Shown here: positions 1 through 8,894 of the stretch, one piece after another | How the letters are laid out: the number at the start of each line of letters is the position of its first letter | Numbering within the stretch: position 1 is the stretch's first letter | Assembly (NCBI RefSeq): GCF_001905385.1 | Contig: NZ_LIPF01000004.1 | Coordinates: 248,001-312,000 of the forward strand | Length of the DNA: 64,000 bases | Source of the DNA: Streptomyces sp. CB02414 | Lineage (GTDB): Bacteria; Actinomycetota; Actinomycetes; Streptomycetales; Streptomycetaceae | Direction: 5' to 3' | The notes under the pieces: model-generated | What the model saw: the letters and a program-made list of their open reading frames with translations, nothing else | Databases searched by the model: none | Told to the model about the DNA's origin: nothing | Made by a program: the position numbers and the translations under genes

Positions 1-1645
1 CCAGGGTGGGTGCGTGTGTGCGCAGTACCTCCACCGCCCTGGGGTCCGCGACGAGGGCTGCGATCGGTGTCCGCAGGGAGAATCGGCCGGCCGGGTAGTC
101 CTCCGGTCGGGGCAGCGGCTCGCGGGCCGCCTCGGCCTGGGCCCGCTGGGCCCGCACCAAAAGATGTTCCGCGGCCGCCGGGCCCTCCAGCGGCAGCCCG
201 AGGCGCTCGTACTGGCTGGCCGGGGCGTCGCAGTCGCGCATCAGGTCGACCAGCAGGTTGGCCATCCGCAGCTCCTGCTCGTCGTCCGCGATCGGGGTGG
301 TCTGCTCCGGATCGGTGTGCAGGTCGAACAGAAGCGTGCCGAACTGGAAGGGGTTGAAGAAGGTACGGCCGGCCACGCGGACCGTCCGGACTCCCTTGGT
401 GAAGGAGAAGGGCGCGGCGAGTTCCATGTCCGTGAGCTCGTCCGGGGTGAATCGACCGCGCATGTGGGTCGGCATGAGGGTGTGCTCGTACAGCGGGGCG
501 TTGTCCGGCGATGCCGGAGCCCGCATGTAGACGTAGCGTCCGTCGGTCACGTTGACGTGCCCGCCGTGGATGCCGAACAGACCCGCCTCGCGCACCGGCC
601 GGTCTGCTGCGACGGGCAGCGGACGGCCCTGCATGTCCGCAGGGCGTTCCACCTCGAAGAACTCCAGGAGGGTCGGGGCGAGGTCGATGGTCTGCACCAG
701 CGCGTCGCGACGCTCGCCGGAGGTCCCCGCCCGCGGGTCCCAGACGAAGAGCGGCAGATGGACCAGCTCGTTGTACCAGGGCTGCACCGACTTCCCCCAC
801 CAGTTCTTCTCACCCAGCAGAAGACCGTGGTCGGTGCACACGATCAGCATCGTGTCCCGCCACATGTCCTGCTCGTCCATGAGGTCCATGACGCGGCCGA
901 GCGACCGGTCGCACATGGACAGCAGCGCCGCGTACTCCAGACGCGCGTGCCGCACTTGGTCGTCGGTCTCCGTGACCTGCCGGTAGTCGGGCCAGTCGAA
1001 GTGCGGCCCGTCGTAGTCGTGCGGATACAGGTCCTTGTACCGTTCGTGGCTGAAGAAGGGCTCGTGCGGATCAAAGGTCTCGATCTGCAGGAACCAGCGG
1101 TCCTCGGCGCGGTTGGTCCGCATGAACTGCAGGCCGGCGTCGAAGGTGAGGGTCTGACAGTGCTGGTCCTCGGTCTGCATGTACAACCGGTTCACCCAGT
1201 CCTGGCGGTAGCCCTCCAACCGCATCCCCTTGACGTCCTCGTCCGGCATCGGCGGTTCGCCGACATGCCCCTTCCAGGCGTCGCCCTCCTGGCCGCGGAA
1301 GAACTCCCACGTCGAGTAGCGGCCGTGGTAGGTGGCCCCGCCGTCCTCCCAGTAGTGCGGATGGTCGCTCGCCAGGTGGGTGTAGACGCCCTTCCGCTTG
1401 AGCAGCTCCGGCATCGAGTCGTCGAACGGCTCCAACGGGCCCCAGCTGCGGTGCAGGAAATTGTGGCGGCCCGTGTGGATCTCGCGACGGGCCGGCATGC
1501 AGGGCATGGAACCCGCGTAGCAGTTGTCGAAGGTGACGGTCCGCTCCGCGAGCCGGGCGAAGTTGGGCGCGTCGGTCCAGTCGCAGCCGTACGGCGGCAG
1601 CATGTGGCGGTTGAGGCTGTCGAACATGACCATGATGGCTTTCAT
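1..1645 (-). CDS. Type I (formylglycine) sulfatase, C-terminus beyond window edge
   Basis: Predicted to hydrolyse sulfate esters, probably on a carbohydrate. Reading from ATG at 1645, the N-terminus MKAIMVMFDSLNRHMLPPYG carries the metal-binding Asp. The sulfatase signature C-M-P-A-R lies at residues 49-53, and Cys49 is the residue converted to formylglycine. Later segments such as CTDHGLLLGEKNWWGK hold further metal ligands typical of the alkaline phosphatase/sulfatase fold. No signal peptide is visible, so the enzyme is probably cytoplasmic. The frame stays open for 548 codons to base 1, close to full family length, so only the extreme C-terminus is missing. It lies 116 bp downstream of a formylglycine-generating enzyme on the same strand, which would activate it. 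The substrate is unknown; the neighbouring GH3 and arabinose genes suggest a plant or algal polysaccharide. Confidence 0.9.
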   Translation of the reverse strand, partial: MKAIMVMFDSLNRHMLPPYGCDWTDAPNFARLAERTVTFDNCYAGSMPCMPARREIHTGRHNFLHRSWGPLEPFDDSMPELLKRKGVYTHLASDHPHYWEDGGATYHGRYSTWEFFRGQEGDAWKGHVGEPPMPDEDVKGMRLEGYRQDWVNRLYMQTEDQHCQTLTFDAGLQFMRTNRAEDRWFLQIETFDPHEPFFSHERYKDLYPHDYDGPHFDWPDYRQVTETDDQVRHARLEYAALLSMCDRSLGRVMDLMDEQDMWRDTMLIVCTDHGLLLGEKNWWGKSVQPWYNELVHLPLFVWDPRAGTSGERRDALVQTIDLAPTLLEFFEVERPADMQGRPLPVAADRPVREAGLFGIHGGHVNVTDGRYVYMRAPASPDNAPLYEHTLMPTHMRGRFTPDELTDMELAAPFSFTKGVRTVRVAGRTFFNPFQFGTLLFDLHTDPEQTTPIADDEQELRMANLLVDLMRDCDAPASQYERLGLPLEGPAAAEHLLVRAQRAQAEAAREPLPRPEDYPAGRFSLRTPIAALVADPRAVEVLRTHAPTL

Positions 1646-1761
1646 GCCGAGGCGCTCCTGAGGTGTGTCGGAAGAGAGGGGTACTCGTCCCGTGGGGCGG
1701 ACTGCGTCGAGAGGGGAGCGGGGTCCGGTGGGCGCGGTGGCGCGTGGCGGTGGTCCCGCCG

Positions 1762-2748
1762 TCAACCGTGGCCGGCCGGTGCGGCCTCCGCGTCCCGGGC
1801 ACAGCGGAAACCGGTGTGTCCGCTGCCTCCATCGGGTGGATTGGCTGTCCGGGCCGCGACGCGGTAGCGGTTGCAGTAGGACGCGTGGCAGAGGTGCGAG
1901 CCACCCCGGATGACCTTGTCGTGACCGGTCAGCGGGCCCGACGGGTCGGTCACCGGAGCCGCGGAATGCTTCGTGGTCCACCAGTCGGCGCACCATTCCC
2001 AGACGTTGCCGGAGGTGTTGTACAGCCCGAACCCATTGGGTTGGAAGGCGTCGACAGGGGCTGTTCCGCGATAGCCGTCCGCGGCCGTGTTCTTGGTCGG
2101 GAAGGTACCGCGCCAGATGTTGCAGCGGTGGGTGCCGTCCGGGTCGAGCTCGTCGCCCCAGGGGTAGCGTTTCTGCTCCAGACCGCCGCGCGCGGCGTAC
2201 TCCCACTCCGCTTCGGTCGGCAGCCGTTTGCCGGCCCAGGCGCAGTAGGCTGCGGCGTCGTTCCAGGAGACGTGCACCACCGGATGGTTCTCACGGCCCT
2301 CCCAGGTGCTGCCGGGGCCCTCCGGGCGGTCCCACCGGGCCCCGGAGACACCGCACCACCAAGGCGTACGGGGCGGCCGCGGAGCCCCGCGGCGCAGCAA
2401 GGCCGGCAAGAAACCGGCGAAAACGTACGACCAGCCGATGCGCTCTGCCTCGGTGACGTAGCCAGTGGCGTCGACGAACGAGGCGAAGCGCGTGTTGCTC
2501 ACCGCATGAACGTCGATGTGGAAGGCCTTCAGGCGCACCGTACGCATCGGACCTTCGCCGTCCGACCGGAAACCCTCCTGGTCGTCGGCGCCCATGAGGA
2601 AATCACCGCCCGGCAGGCGGACCATGTCGTCCACGGACCCCAGATGTCCCGCCGTGACCGTGCTGACCCGTACGTCGGTCGGTCGCATCCGATGCGGGGC
2701 ACAGCAGGGGGAGGGGGTGGTGGCAGGGGTGGTGGCGGCCGGGTCCAT
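1762..2748 (-). CDS. Formylglycine-generating enzyme (SUMF1/FGE family)
   Basis: Copper-dependent oxidase that converts the sulfatase active-site cysteine to C-alpha-formylglycine. The 328-residue protein has a complete FGE-sulfatase domain from about residue 42 (VRLPGGDFLMGADD) through RLPTEAEWEYAARGG and SGNVWEWCADWW to a C-terminal GFRCA. The catalytic cysteine pair lies in GGSHLCHASYCNRYR, as Cys287 and Cys292, matching the spacing in the well-studied Streptomyces coelicolor FGE. The N-terminal 40 residues are low-complexity and a later start is possible. It is the first gene of a two-gene unit with the sulfatase. The upstream region (2749-3123) contains an AT-rich operator-like motif shared with the araB promoter. 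Identity is very secure; the specific link to the adjacent sulfatase is inferred from position. Confidence 0.95.
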   Translation of the reverse strand: MDPAATTPATTPSPCCAPHRMRPTDVRVSTVTAGHLGSVDDMVRLPGGDFLMGADDQEGFRSDGEGPMRTVRLKAFHIDVHAVSNTRFASFVDATGYVTEAERIGWSYVFAGFLPALLRRGAPRPPRTPWWCGVSGARWDRPEGPGSTWEGRENHPVVHVSWNDAAAYCAWAGKRLPTEAEWEYAARGGLEQKRYPWGDELDPDGTHRCNIWRGTFPTKNTAADGYRGTAPVDAFQPNGFGLYNTSGNVWEWCADWWTTKHSAAPVTDPSGPLTGHDKVIRGGSHLCHASYCNRYRVAARTANPPDGGSGHTGFRCARDAEAAPAGHG

Positions 2749-2804
2749 GGTGCTGCCTCTCCTGACCGGATCGCTTCCGAAAAGGACGTGCCGACACCCT
2801 AGCC

Positions 2805-2840
2805 TTCAAATTTTTGGAATGATAGATTTTCGACACCGAA
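2805..2840. promoter_or_regulatory. AT-rich operator-like site between FGE and the GH3 region
   Basis: An AT-rich island in very GC-rich DNA, containing the approximate palindrome TTCAAATTTTTGGAA (2805-2819) followed by TGATAGATTTTC (2820-2831). The same 12-mer, also preceded by ATTTTT, occurs upstream of araB at 6947-6958. It sits 57 bp before the FGE start and upstream of the divergent GH3/SDR genes, where a regulator could control both directions. Nothing else is seen in the rest of 2749-3123. Confidence 0.45.
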
Positions 2841-3123
2841 ATGCTGCGGCCATATGAACGGGCACCGTCCAGGCGCGTCTCGCGCCGCCGGGATCCGGAT
2901 GGAGATCACATGACGCGCTTACGGTCCGGCGTCGCCCGGTGGCTCCGTAGGTGAAGGAGGGGTGCGGCCGCGCAGCGGCCCTTCGCGGCAGGCCTGCCGG
3001 GCACCCGCCGGGCGTCTTCGGCTCACCGTGCGGGAGGTGGACAGGAATCGTGACCAGCTCCAGTACCCGGCCAACGCCGCCGCCCCACCGATCCGCACAC
3101 GCACACGCCAAGGAACGGCACAC

Positions 3124-3451
3124 ATGATCGACCGCGAACATCTGGTCCGTTGTCACACGCTCGACGTCGATCAGCCCGACCCCGCATCCGTGCTGACGGT
3201 CGGCAACCGTGGGCCGTCCGGACCTCGCGGTGGCCGCTCTGCTGACGGACGCCGGGAAGAACCAGTACCTGGCGACGGGGCACAGCCCGCAGATCGGCAG
3301 CCTGCTCTCGCTCTACCTGCCCGCCAACGGTGCGTTGCTCGCGGCCGTCTCCCTCATGGCCGCCGGCTGGGACGGAGCCGCCGACTGCCCCGGGTTTCCC
3401 GGGGACGGCACCTGGCAGGTCCGGCACGAAGGCTTCATCCCCTGGCCCTAG
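3124..3451 (+). pseudogene. Remnant of a glycosidase-like gene (N- and C-terminal ends joined)
   Basis: ATG at 3124 opens with MIDREHLVRCHTLDVDQPDP...SVLTVGN, which from memory resembles the first ~28 residues of a family of large uncharacterised glycoside-hydrolase-like proteins of Actinobacteria. Immediately afterwards (about 3207) the homology jumps into another frame. That frame encodes a typical C-terminal tail of the same family, ending LPANGALLAAVSLMAAGWDG and then a short segment closing in FIPWP and TAG at 3449-3451. Everything between the two ends, normally many hundreds of residues, is absent. I read this as one large internal deletion with a frame change, leaving a non-functional scar. 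It precedes the GH3 gene, so the locus probably once encoded two saccharide-degrading enzymes. The family assignment rests on recognition of the two ends. Confidence 0.6.
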
Positions 3452-3501
3452 GGCCTCGAGAACCACGAACGAATCCGAATCCCGCGAGCGAAAGAGAAGA
3501 C

Positions 3502-5865
3502 ATGGCTACTGGCGGCTGGGGCCCCGACGACATCACCAGGCTGGTGTCCAAGCTCACCCTGGAACAGAAGGTCGCGCAGCTCAGCGGCCTGAACACCCCC
3601 GAACTGTTTGCGATGGACGGAGCGGGCCTGGGCGGCGCCCCCGGCATCGACACCGAGCGCCTGAAGACGATCCGTCCGCACGGTGTCGGCCACCTGTCCA
3701 TGGCCTGGTTCATCGGTGGCGACGCCGACGACTTGCGAGCGAAGCTCGACACCATCCAGGCAGGCGTCCGGGAGGTGTCGCCCTTCGGGATCGGCGCGCT
3801 GGTCCACATCGAGGGCATCAACGGCTTCCTCCACGCCTCGGGTTCGCAGTTCCCCACGGCGTGGGCACAGGCGACGACGTGGGACCCGGAACTGGTCCGG
3901 CGCGGTGCCGCGGTGACCGGCGCGCACATGCTCCAGACCGGCGTCCAGCTGATGTTCGCTCCCGTGATGGACATCAGCCGTGACCCGCGCTGGGGGCGTG
4001 TGCACGAGACGTACGGCGAGGACCCGGAGCTGGCGGCACAGATGTCCGTGGCCTTCGTACGCGGTATCCAGGGCACCGGCCAGGACACCGGCGTACTCGC
4101 CACCGGCAAACACTTCCTCGGGTACGGCAACTCGGAAGGAGCTCTGAACCAGGCCGCCACCCAGCTGGGCCGCCGGGCCCTGGTCGACGAGTACGCGGAG
4201 CCGTTCCGCCGTTCGATCACCGAAGCCGGTCTGTCCTCGGTGATGAACTCCTACAACGAGATCGACGGCGTGCCGTCCGCCGCCAACCACTGGCTGCTCA
4301 CCGAGTTCCTGCGTGACACCCTCGGCTTCGAGGGCATCGTGGTGGGCGACTACGACGCGGTAAACCTGCTGCGCACTGCTCACCGCACCGCGCGCACGGA
4401 GGGCGAGGCCGCGGTCCAGGCGCTTTCGGCCGGCCTGGACGTCGAACTCCCCGCCGACGTGAACTACTGCCACCTCGCCGAGGAGGTCGCCGCCGGCCGG
4501 ATCGACGAGAAGGTCGTCGACCTCGCGGTGACCCGCGTACTCACGGTGAAGGCCCGGGTCGGCCTGATCCCCGGAATCGGGACCGCTCCGGCGCCCGTGC
4601 GTCCGGATCGCACGGAGGCCGCGGAGGTGCGCCGCGCCATCGCCGCCCGCAGCACCGTGCTGCTCCAGAACGACGGCGTGCTGCCGCTGCCGCGCACCGG
4701 TGGGCGCATCGCGGTCGTGGGACCGGCCGCCGATGAGATGCGCGTCCACTTCGGTGCGTATACGTCCGTCTCCAACGCCGAGATGCCGATCGGCATGATG
4801 GCCGTGATGGAGGGCAAGGTCCCCGGCATCGACCCGGCGTCCTTCGTCTTCACCGACATCTTCCAGACCCGCATGCCCGGCATGGACGACACCTTCGAGG
4901 CCGCGGCCCGCGAACTGCACCCCGAGGCCCCCACCGTGCTCCAGGCCTTGCGTGACAACGGAGCGCAGGTCGACTACGTCGCCCTCGGCTCTTTTGAGAG
5001 GGGTGCAGCGGACGCCCTGGACGCCTCGGTCGTCATGGAGGCCGTGAGCGATGCCGACCTGGTGATCGCGGTGCTCGGCGAGCGCACCGGCTGGGTCGGC
5101 AACAACACTGCAGGCGAGGGACAGACCTCGGTCTCGCCCTCGCTGCTTGGTGACCAAGAGGAACTGCTCGAACTCCTCGGCGCCACCGGCAAGCCCTTGG
5201 TGTCCGTGATCATCTCCGGGCGCCCACTGATCCTGGAGACCGCGGCGAGGGTCTCCAACGCCGTCCTGCTGGCACCACTGCTGGGCGAGGAGGCCGGAAC
5301 CGCCGTCGCGAACGCCCTCTACGGTCTGGTCAACCCCAGCGGCAAGCTGGTCAGCACCTTCCCGAGGCACCTGGGCCAGATCCCGCTCTACCACGGCCAC
5401 CACCACGGCAGTGGCTACGGCCACCCGACGGGCACCCGCCACGGCTACGGAGACCTGACCGAGCAGGGGCCGCTGTACGCCTTCGGCCACGGGTTGTCGT
5501 ACACCACGTTCTCGGCCGTCTTCACCGAGCAGGACAGCACGCCCGCCGCAGAGCTCGACGACGGCATGGTGCGAGCCCGGATCACGGTGACGAACACGGG
5601 TTCCGTCGACGGTGAGACGGTCGTACAGCTATACGCCCGCGACGAGTTCGCCACCGTCGTCCGCCCCGTGCGCCAGTTGCTCGCCTTCTCGCGCGTCTCC
5701 CTGGCGCCGGGCGAGTCGCGCGACCTCGTCCTCGAAGCGCCCTTGGAGCGGCTGCACTACACCATGGGCGACGGTCGCCGAGGCATCGAGCCCGGTGACG
5801 TCACCCTGCTCGTGGGCCTCGCCAGTGACGCGCTCGCATCCACCGCGACGATCACCGTGCCCTGA
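3502..5865 (+). CDS. Glycoside hydrolase family 3 (beta-glucosidase/beta-xylosidase type)
   Basis: Predicted exo-acting glycosidase releasing sugars from the non-reducing end of oligosaccharides. The 787-residue protein has the GH3 N-terminal barrel with ISRDPRWGRVHETYGEDPEL (about 158-177), the KH motif in TGKHFLGYG (203-204) and the probable nucleophile Asp283 in VVGDYDAV. The GH3 C-terminal domain follows, then a fibronectin-III-like domain (VRARITVTNTGSVDGETVVQ). No signal peptide is visible, so it probably acts on imported oligosaccharides. ATG 3502 was chosen because a purine-rich site (AAAGAGAAG) lies just upstream; the same frame stays open further 5', but only through the upstream pseudogene. 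It is followed by an SDR and lies beside the arabinose operon, so xylosidase or arabinosidase activity is plausible. The exact specificity cannot be read from sequence. Confidence 0.9.
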   Translation: MATGGWGPDDITRLVSKLTLEQKVAQLSGLNTPELFAMDGAGLGGAPGIDTERLKTIRPHGVGHLSMAWFIGGDADDLRAKLDTIQAGVREVSPFGIGALVHIEGINGFLHASGSQFPTAWAQATTWDPELVRRGAAVTGAHMLQTGVQLMFAPVMDISRDPRWGRVHETYGEDPELAAQMSVAFVRGIQGTGQDTGVLATGKHFLGYGNSEGALNQAATQLGRRALVDEYAEPFRRSITEAGLSSVMNSYNEIDGVPSAANHWLLTEFLRDTLGFEGIVVGDYDAVNLLRTAHRTARTEGEAAVQALSAGLDVELPADVNYCHLAEEVAAGRIDEKVVDLAVTRVLTVKARVGLIPGIGTAPAPVRPDRTEAAEVRRAIAARSTVLLQNDGVLPLPRTGGRIAVVGPAADEMRVHFGAYTSVSNAEMPIGMMAVMEGKVPGIDPASFVFTDIFQTRMPGMDDTFEAAARELHPEAPTVLQALRDNGAQVDYVALGSFERGAADALDASVVMEAVSDADLVIAVLGERTGWVGNNTAGEGQTSVSPSLLGDQEELLELLGATGKPLVSVIISGRPLILETAARVSNAVLLAPLLGEEAGTAVANALYGLVNPSGKLVSTFPRHLGQIPLYHGHHHGSGYGHPTGTRHGYGDLTEQGPLYAFGHGLSYTTFSAVFTEQDSTPAAELDDGMVRARITVTNTGSVDGETVVQLYARDEFATVVRPVRQLLAFSRVSLAPGESRDLVLEAPLERLHYTMGDGRRGIEPGDVTLLVGLASDALASTATITVP

Positions 5866-6025
5866 CCTCAGGGCACCGGGGCGGGCCGGCGGCACCGGCC
5901 GCATCCGCCCCGGCACCGGCGGGAGCGGCCGGATGGTCCTCCGCGTCCTCCCGCCCACCGAGCCGGCCGCGGGGTGTCGCACTGACCGCCCCGGGCCGGC
6001 GGAACCACTGAAAGAAGGAAAGACC

Positions 6026-6793
6026 ATGGCCATTACGGGCCTTGAAGACCGCAGCGTGATCGTCACCGGCGCCGCCTCGGGCATCGGCAGGGCCACGGCC
6101 CTGAAGTTCGCCCGCGCGGGCGCACGTGTGGTGGTCGCCGACCTCGACCAGGCGGGTGCGGAGGGCACCGTCAAGGAGATCACCGAGGCGGGCGGCACCG
6201 CGCACGCCGTCGTCGGCGACCTGAGCGACCAGCAGGTGGTGGACGCCGTCACGGCCAAGGCCGTGGAGGCTTTCGGCGGCATCGACGTGCTGGTGAACAA
6301 CGCCGGCATCATGGACCGCATGTCGGCGCTCGGTGAGACCGGGGACGCGGAATGGGAGCGGACGCTCAGGATCAACCTGACGGCGCCCTTCCTGCTGACC
6401 CGCGCGGCGCTGCCGCACATGCTCACCGCCGGCCGGGGGTCGATCGTCTTCACCGCCTCCGAGGCCGGTCTGCGGGGCAGTGCCGCGGGAGCGGCTTACA
6501 CCGCCTCGAAGCACGGAATCGTCGGTCTGGTGAAGAACCTGGCGGTGATGTACCGAAAGCAGGGCATCCGGGCCAACGCGATCGCCCCCGGTCCCACGGC
6601 CACCGCGATGCGGCCCGACACGGCTGCTGAGGCCCACGGCCCGGCCGTGGTCGGCGGGCTCATCACCGCCAACATCGGACGACTGGGGTCGGCCGACGAG
6701 CAGGCCGACGCGATCGTCTACCTCGCCTCCGACGCCGCGTCGTTCGTGAACGGCGTGGTCCTGCCCGTCGACGACGCCTGGTCGGCGGTCTGA
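6026..6793 (+). CDS. Short-chain dehydrogenase/reductase (SDR)
   Basis: Classical 255-residue SDR, NAD(P)-dependent. The dinucleotide-binding motif TGAASGIG is at residues 13-20, NNAG follows in VLVNNAGIMD, and the catalytic Tyr-Lys pair is in YTASKHG. The C-terminus (VNGVVLPVDDAWSAV) is typical of the family. ATG 6026 has a good ribosome site (AAGGAAAG). It follows the GH3 gene by 160 bp and is closed by a strong terminator, so it probably shares the GH3 transcript. Its neighbours suggest a sugar or sugar-lactone oxidoreductase, possibly an aldose 1-dehydrogenase, but SDR substrates cannot be deduced from motifs. Confidence 0.85.
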   Translation: MAITGLEDRSVIVTGAASGIGRATALKFARAGARVVVADLDQAGAEGTVKEITEAGGTAHAVVGDLSDQQVVDAVTAKAVEAFGGIDVLVNNAGIMDRMSALGETGDAEWERTLRINLTAPFLLTRAALPHMLTAGRGSIVFTASEAGLRGSAAGAAYTASKHGIVGLVKNLAVMYRKQGIRANAIAPGPTATAMRPDTAAEAHGPAVVGGLITANIGRLGSADEQADAIVYLASDAASFVNGVVLPVDDAWSAV

Positions 6794-6802
6794 CACACAC
6801 GT

Positions 6803-6911
6803 CCTCACACCCTTGGACGTCGGGTGTGAGGCGCGTCGGCGGCCCTGCCTGACCCAGGGCCCCGGCAGCGCTGTGTGCCCGGACCGCTCTCGGGCACACA
6901 GCGCGCTTTTT
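6803..6911 (+). terminator. Double-hairpin terminator after the GH3-SDR unit
   Basis: Two stacked inverted repeats follow the SDR stop. The first has 10-bp arms CCTCACACCC/GGGTGTGAGG (6803-6831). The second has 14-bp arms GCGCTGTGTGCCCG/CGGGCACACAGCGC (6868-6904) and is followed by a T run at 6907-6911. This is a strong intrinsic terminator separating GH3-SDR from the ara operon. Confidence 0.85.
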
Positions 6912-6930
6912 CGCGTTGGTACACGCTGGT

Positions 6931-6962
6931 CACCTATTTTTATAAGTGATAGATTTTCAAGT
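6931..6962 (+). promoter_or_regulatory. AT-rich operator-like site upstream of araB
   Basis: Contains CTATTTTTATAAGTGATAG, with outer arms CTAT/ATAG, running into AGATTTTCAAG. It shares TGATAGATTTTC and an ATTTTT tract with the site upstream of the FGE/GH3 region at 2805-2840. It lies about 155 bp before the araB start, where promoter control of araBAD is expected. The rest of 6912-7112 shows no gene. Confidence 0.45.
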
Positions 6963-7112
6963 GGCCCGTATGCCCCCGACATGACGGCGGCACGGCGCGT
7001 TGACGGCATCCGGCTCTTGACTCCCGTCCGGTGAGTCCGCGCCACCGCGAACTCACGTTCCCCCCTCGCAGGTCAGTCATCCGCTTCAGCCCCCTCGATC
7101 GAGAGAAGACCC

Positions 7113-8834
7113 ATGTCCGGTTCCAACAGACTGAGCACACGTTCCGGTGAGCAGTCCGAGCAGTACACGGTGGGCGTCGACTTCGGAACGCTTTCCGGTC
7201 GGGCTGTCGTGGTCCGCGTGCGCGACGGACACGAGATGGGATCGGCCGTGCACGAGTACCCGCACGCCGTCATCGAGAAGAGCCTGCCCGGGAGCGACGC
7301 CCCCCTGCCACCCGACTGGGCGCTCCAGCACCCGGAGGACTGGCGCGATGTCCTGCGCGTTGCCGTGCCCGCCGCCCTGGCCGCGGCCGGTGTACCCGCA
7401 TCCCGGGTCGTGGGCATCGCGACCGACTTCACCGCGTGCACGGTGCTGCCCACACTCGCCGACGGGACCCCGCTCGCCCTGACCCCCGAGCTGGCCGACC
7501 GTCCGCACGCCTGGCCCAAACTGTGGAAGCACCACGCCGCCCAGGGCCAGGCGGACCGGATCAACGCACTCGCGCACGAACGCGGGGAGTCCTGGATCCA
7601 CCGCTACGGCGGCAAGATCTCCGCGGAGTGGCAGTACGCCAAGGCCCTGCAGGTCCTGGAGGAGGACCCCGACACCTACACCGCCTGCGCGCGCTGGATC
7701 GAGGCCGCCGACTGGATCGTCTGGCAGCTCACGGGAGCGGAGTCCCGCAACACCTGCACCGCTGGTTACAAGGGCATCCATCAGGACGGCTCCTACCCCG
7801 CCGAGGATTACCTCGCCGCACTTCACCCGGGCTTCGCGGACTTCGCGCGCACCCGGCTGGACCACCCCTTGGCGCCACTCGGCAGCCGCGTCGGCTCCCT
7901 CACCGCCGAGGCCGCGGCCTGGACGGGTCTGCCCGAGGGCATCGCCGTGGCCGCGGGCAACGTCGACGCCCATGTCGCCGCACCCGCCGCGCGGGCCGTG
8001 GAGAACGGCCAGCTCCTCGCCATCATGGGAACCTCGACCTGTCACGTCCTCAACAGCGACCGACTCGCGGACGTCCCCGGCATCTGCGGTGTCGTCGACG
8101 GGGGCATCCTCGACGGCGCCTACGGCTACGAAGCCGGGCAGAGCGCCGTGGGCGACATCTTCGCCTGGTGGCTCCGTCAGGGGGTGCCGGCCGAGTACCT
8201 GGCCGAGGCCGAGCGCGACGGGCAGGACCTGCACCAGCTCCTCACCCGCAAGTGCGCCGACCAGCCGGTGGGCGCGCACGGTCTGGTGGCACTGGACTGG
8301 ATGAACGGGAACCGGTCCGTCCTCGTCGACCACCACCTTTCGGGCGTGCTCGTCGGCCTGACCCTGGACACCCGCCCGGAGGACGTCTACCGGGCCCTGC
8401 TCGAAGCCACCGCCTTCGGCACCCGGATGATCGTCGAGGCGTTCGAGGACAACGGCGTGCCGGTCACCGAGTTCGTGGTCGCCGGCGGTCTGAAGAAGAA
8501 CGAACTGCTCATGCAGATCTACGCCGACGTACTGCACCGCCCGGTCTCGCTGGCCGATTCGGAGCAGGGCCCCGCCCTCGGCTCGGCCATCCACGCCGCC
8601 GTCGCCGCGGGTGCCTACCCGGACGTGCGTTCAGCCGCCGCCGTCATGGGACGCGTGCGCCGGCACGCCTACCTCCCCGATCCCGACCGCGCGCAGGCCT
8701 ACGACGGGCTCTTCACCGTCTACCGGGAACTGCACGACGGCTTCGGGCGCGGAGGGGACCTCCTCCTGCACCGCCTGCGCCGGGTGCGCAACTCCGCCCG
8801 CACCACCGCGCCGGCCCTCGCCGCCCGGGACTAG
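7113..8834 (+). CDS. araB: L-ribulokinase
   Basis: Phosphorylates L-ribulose to L-ribulose-5-phosphate, the second step of L-arabinose catabolism. The 573-residue protein is a FGGY-family sugar kinase with the N-terminal phosphate motif VGVDFGTLSGRA, the central segments AAGNVDAHVAAPAA and IMGTSTCHVLNS, the second ATP-domain motif VVAGGLKKNELLMQIYADVL and the final EQGPALGSAIHAAV. These segments match AraB rather than xylulokinase or rhamnulokinase. It is the first gene of the compact operon araB-araA-araD (gaps of 60 and 46 bp). The promoter region upstream has an operator-like motif. No arabinose regulator is encoded next to it. Confidence 0.93.
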   Translation: MSGSNRLSTRSGEQSEQYTVGVDFGTLSGRAVVVRVRDGHEMGSAVHEYPHAVIEKSLPGSDAPLPPDWALQHPEDWRDVLRVAVPAALAAAGVPASRVVGIATDFTACTVLPTLADGTPLALTPELADRPHAWPKLWKHHAAQGQADRINALAHERGESWIHRYGGKISAEWQYAKALQVLEEDPDTYTACARWIEAADWIVWQLTGAESRNTCTAGYKGIHQDGSYPAEDYLAALHPGFADFARTRLDHPLAPLGSRVGSLTAEAAAWTGLPEGIAVAAGNVDAHVAAPAARAVENGQLLAIMGTSTCHVLNSDRLADVPGICGVVDGGILDGAYGYEAGQSAVGDIFAWWLRQGVPAEYLAEAERDGQDLHQLLTRKCADQPVGAHGLVALDWMNGNRSVLVDHHLSGVLVGLTLDTRPEDVYRALLEATAFGTRMIVEAFEDNGVPVTEFVVAGGLKKNELLMQIYADVLHRPVSLADSEQGPALGSAIHAAVAAGAYPDVRSAAAVMGRVRRHAYLPDPDRAQAYDGLFTVYRELHDGFGRGGDLLLHRLRRVRNSARTTAPALAARD

Positions 8835-8894
8835 CCGCAGGACCGCCGTGCCGGCGCACCACAGCCCTCTCATCTACGCAAGGAGAAGCACCAC

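Noticed and set aside
14..1867. 617-codon open frame opposite the sulfatase
   Set aside because: It is Val/Arg/Gly-rich without domain features and lies antisense to a sulfatase with clear active-site motifs.
2962..3501. N-terminal extension of the GH3 protein by 180 residues
   Set aside because: The frame is open, but it runs through the glycosidase-like scar and has no GH3 character; the ATG at 3502 has its own ribosome site.
3448..5490. 680-codon open frame opposite the GH3 gene
   Set aside because: Composition is typical of an antisense shadow in high-GC DNA; no recognisable motif.
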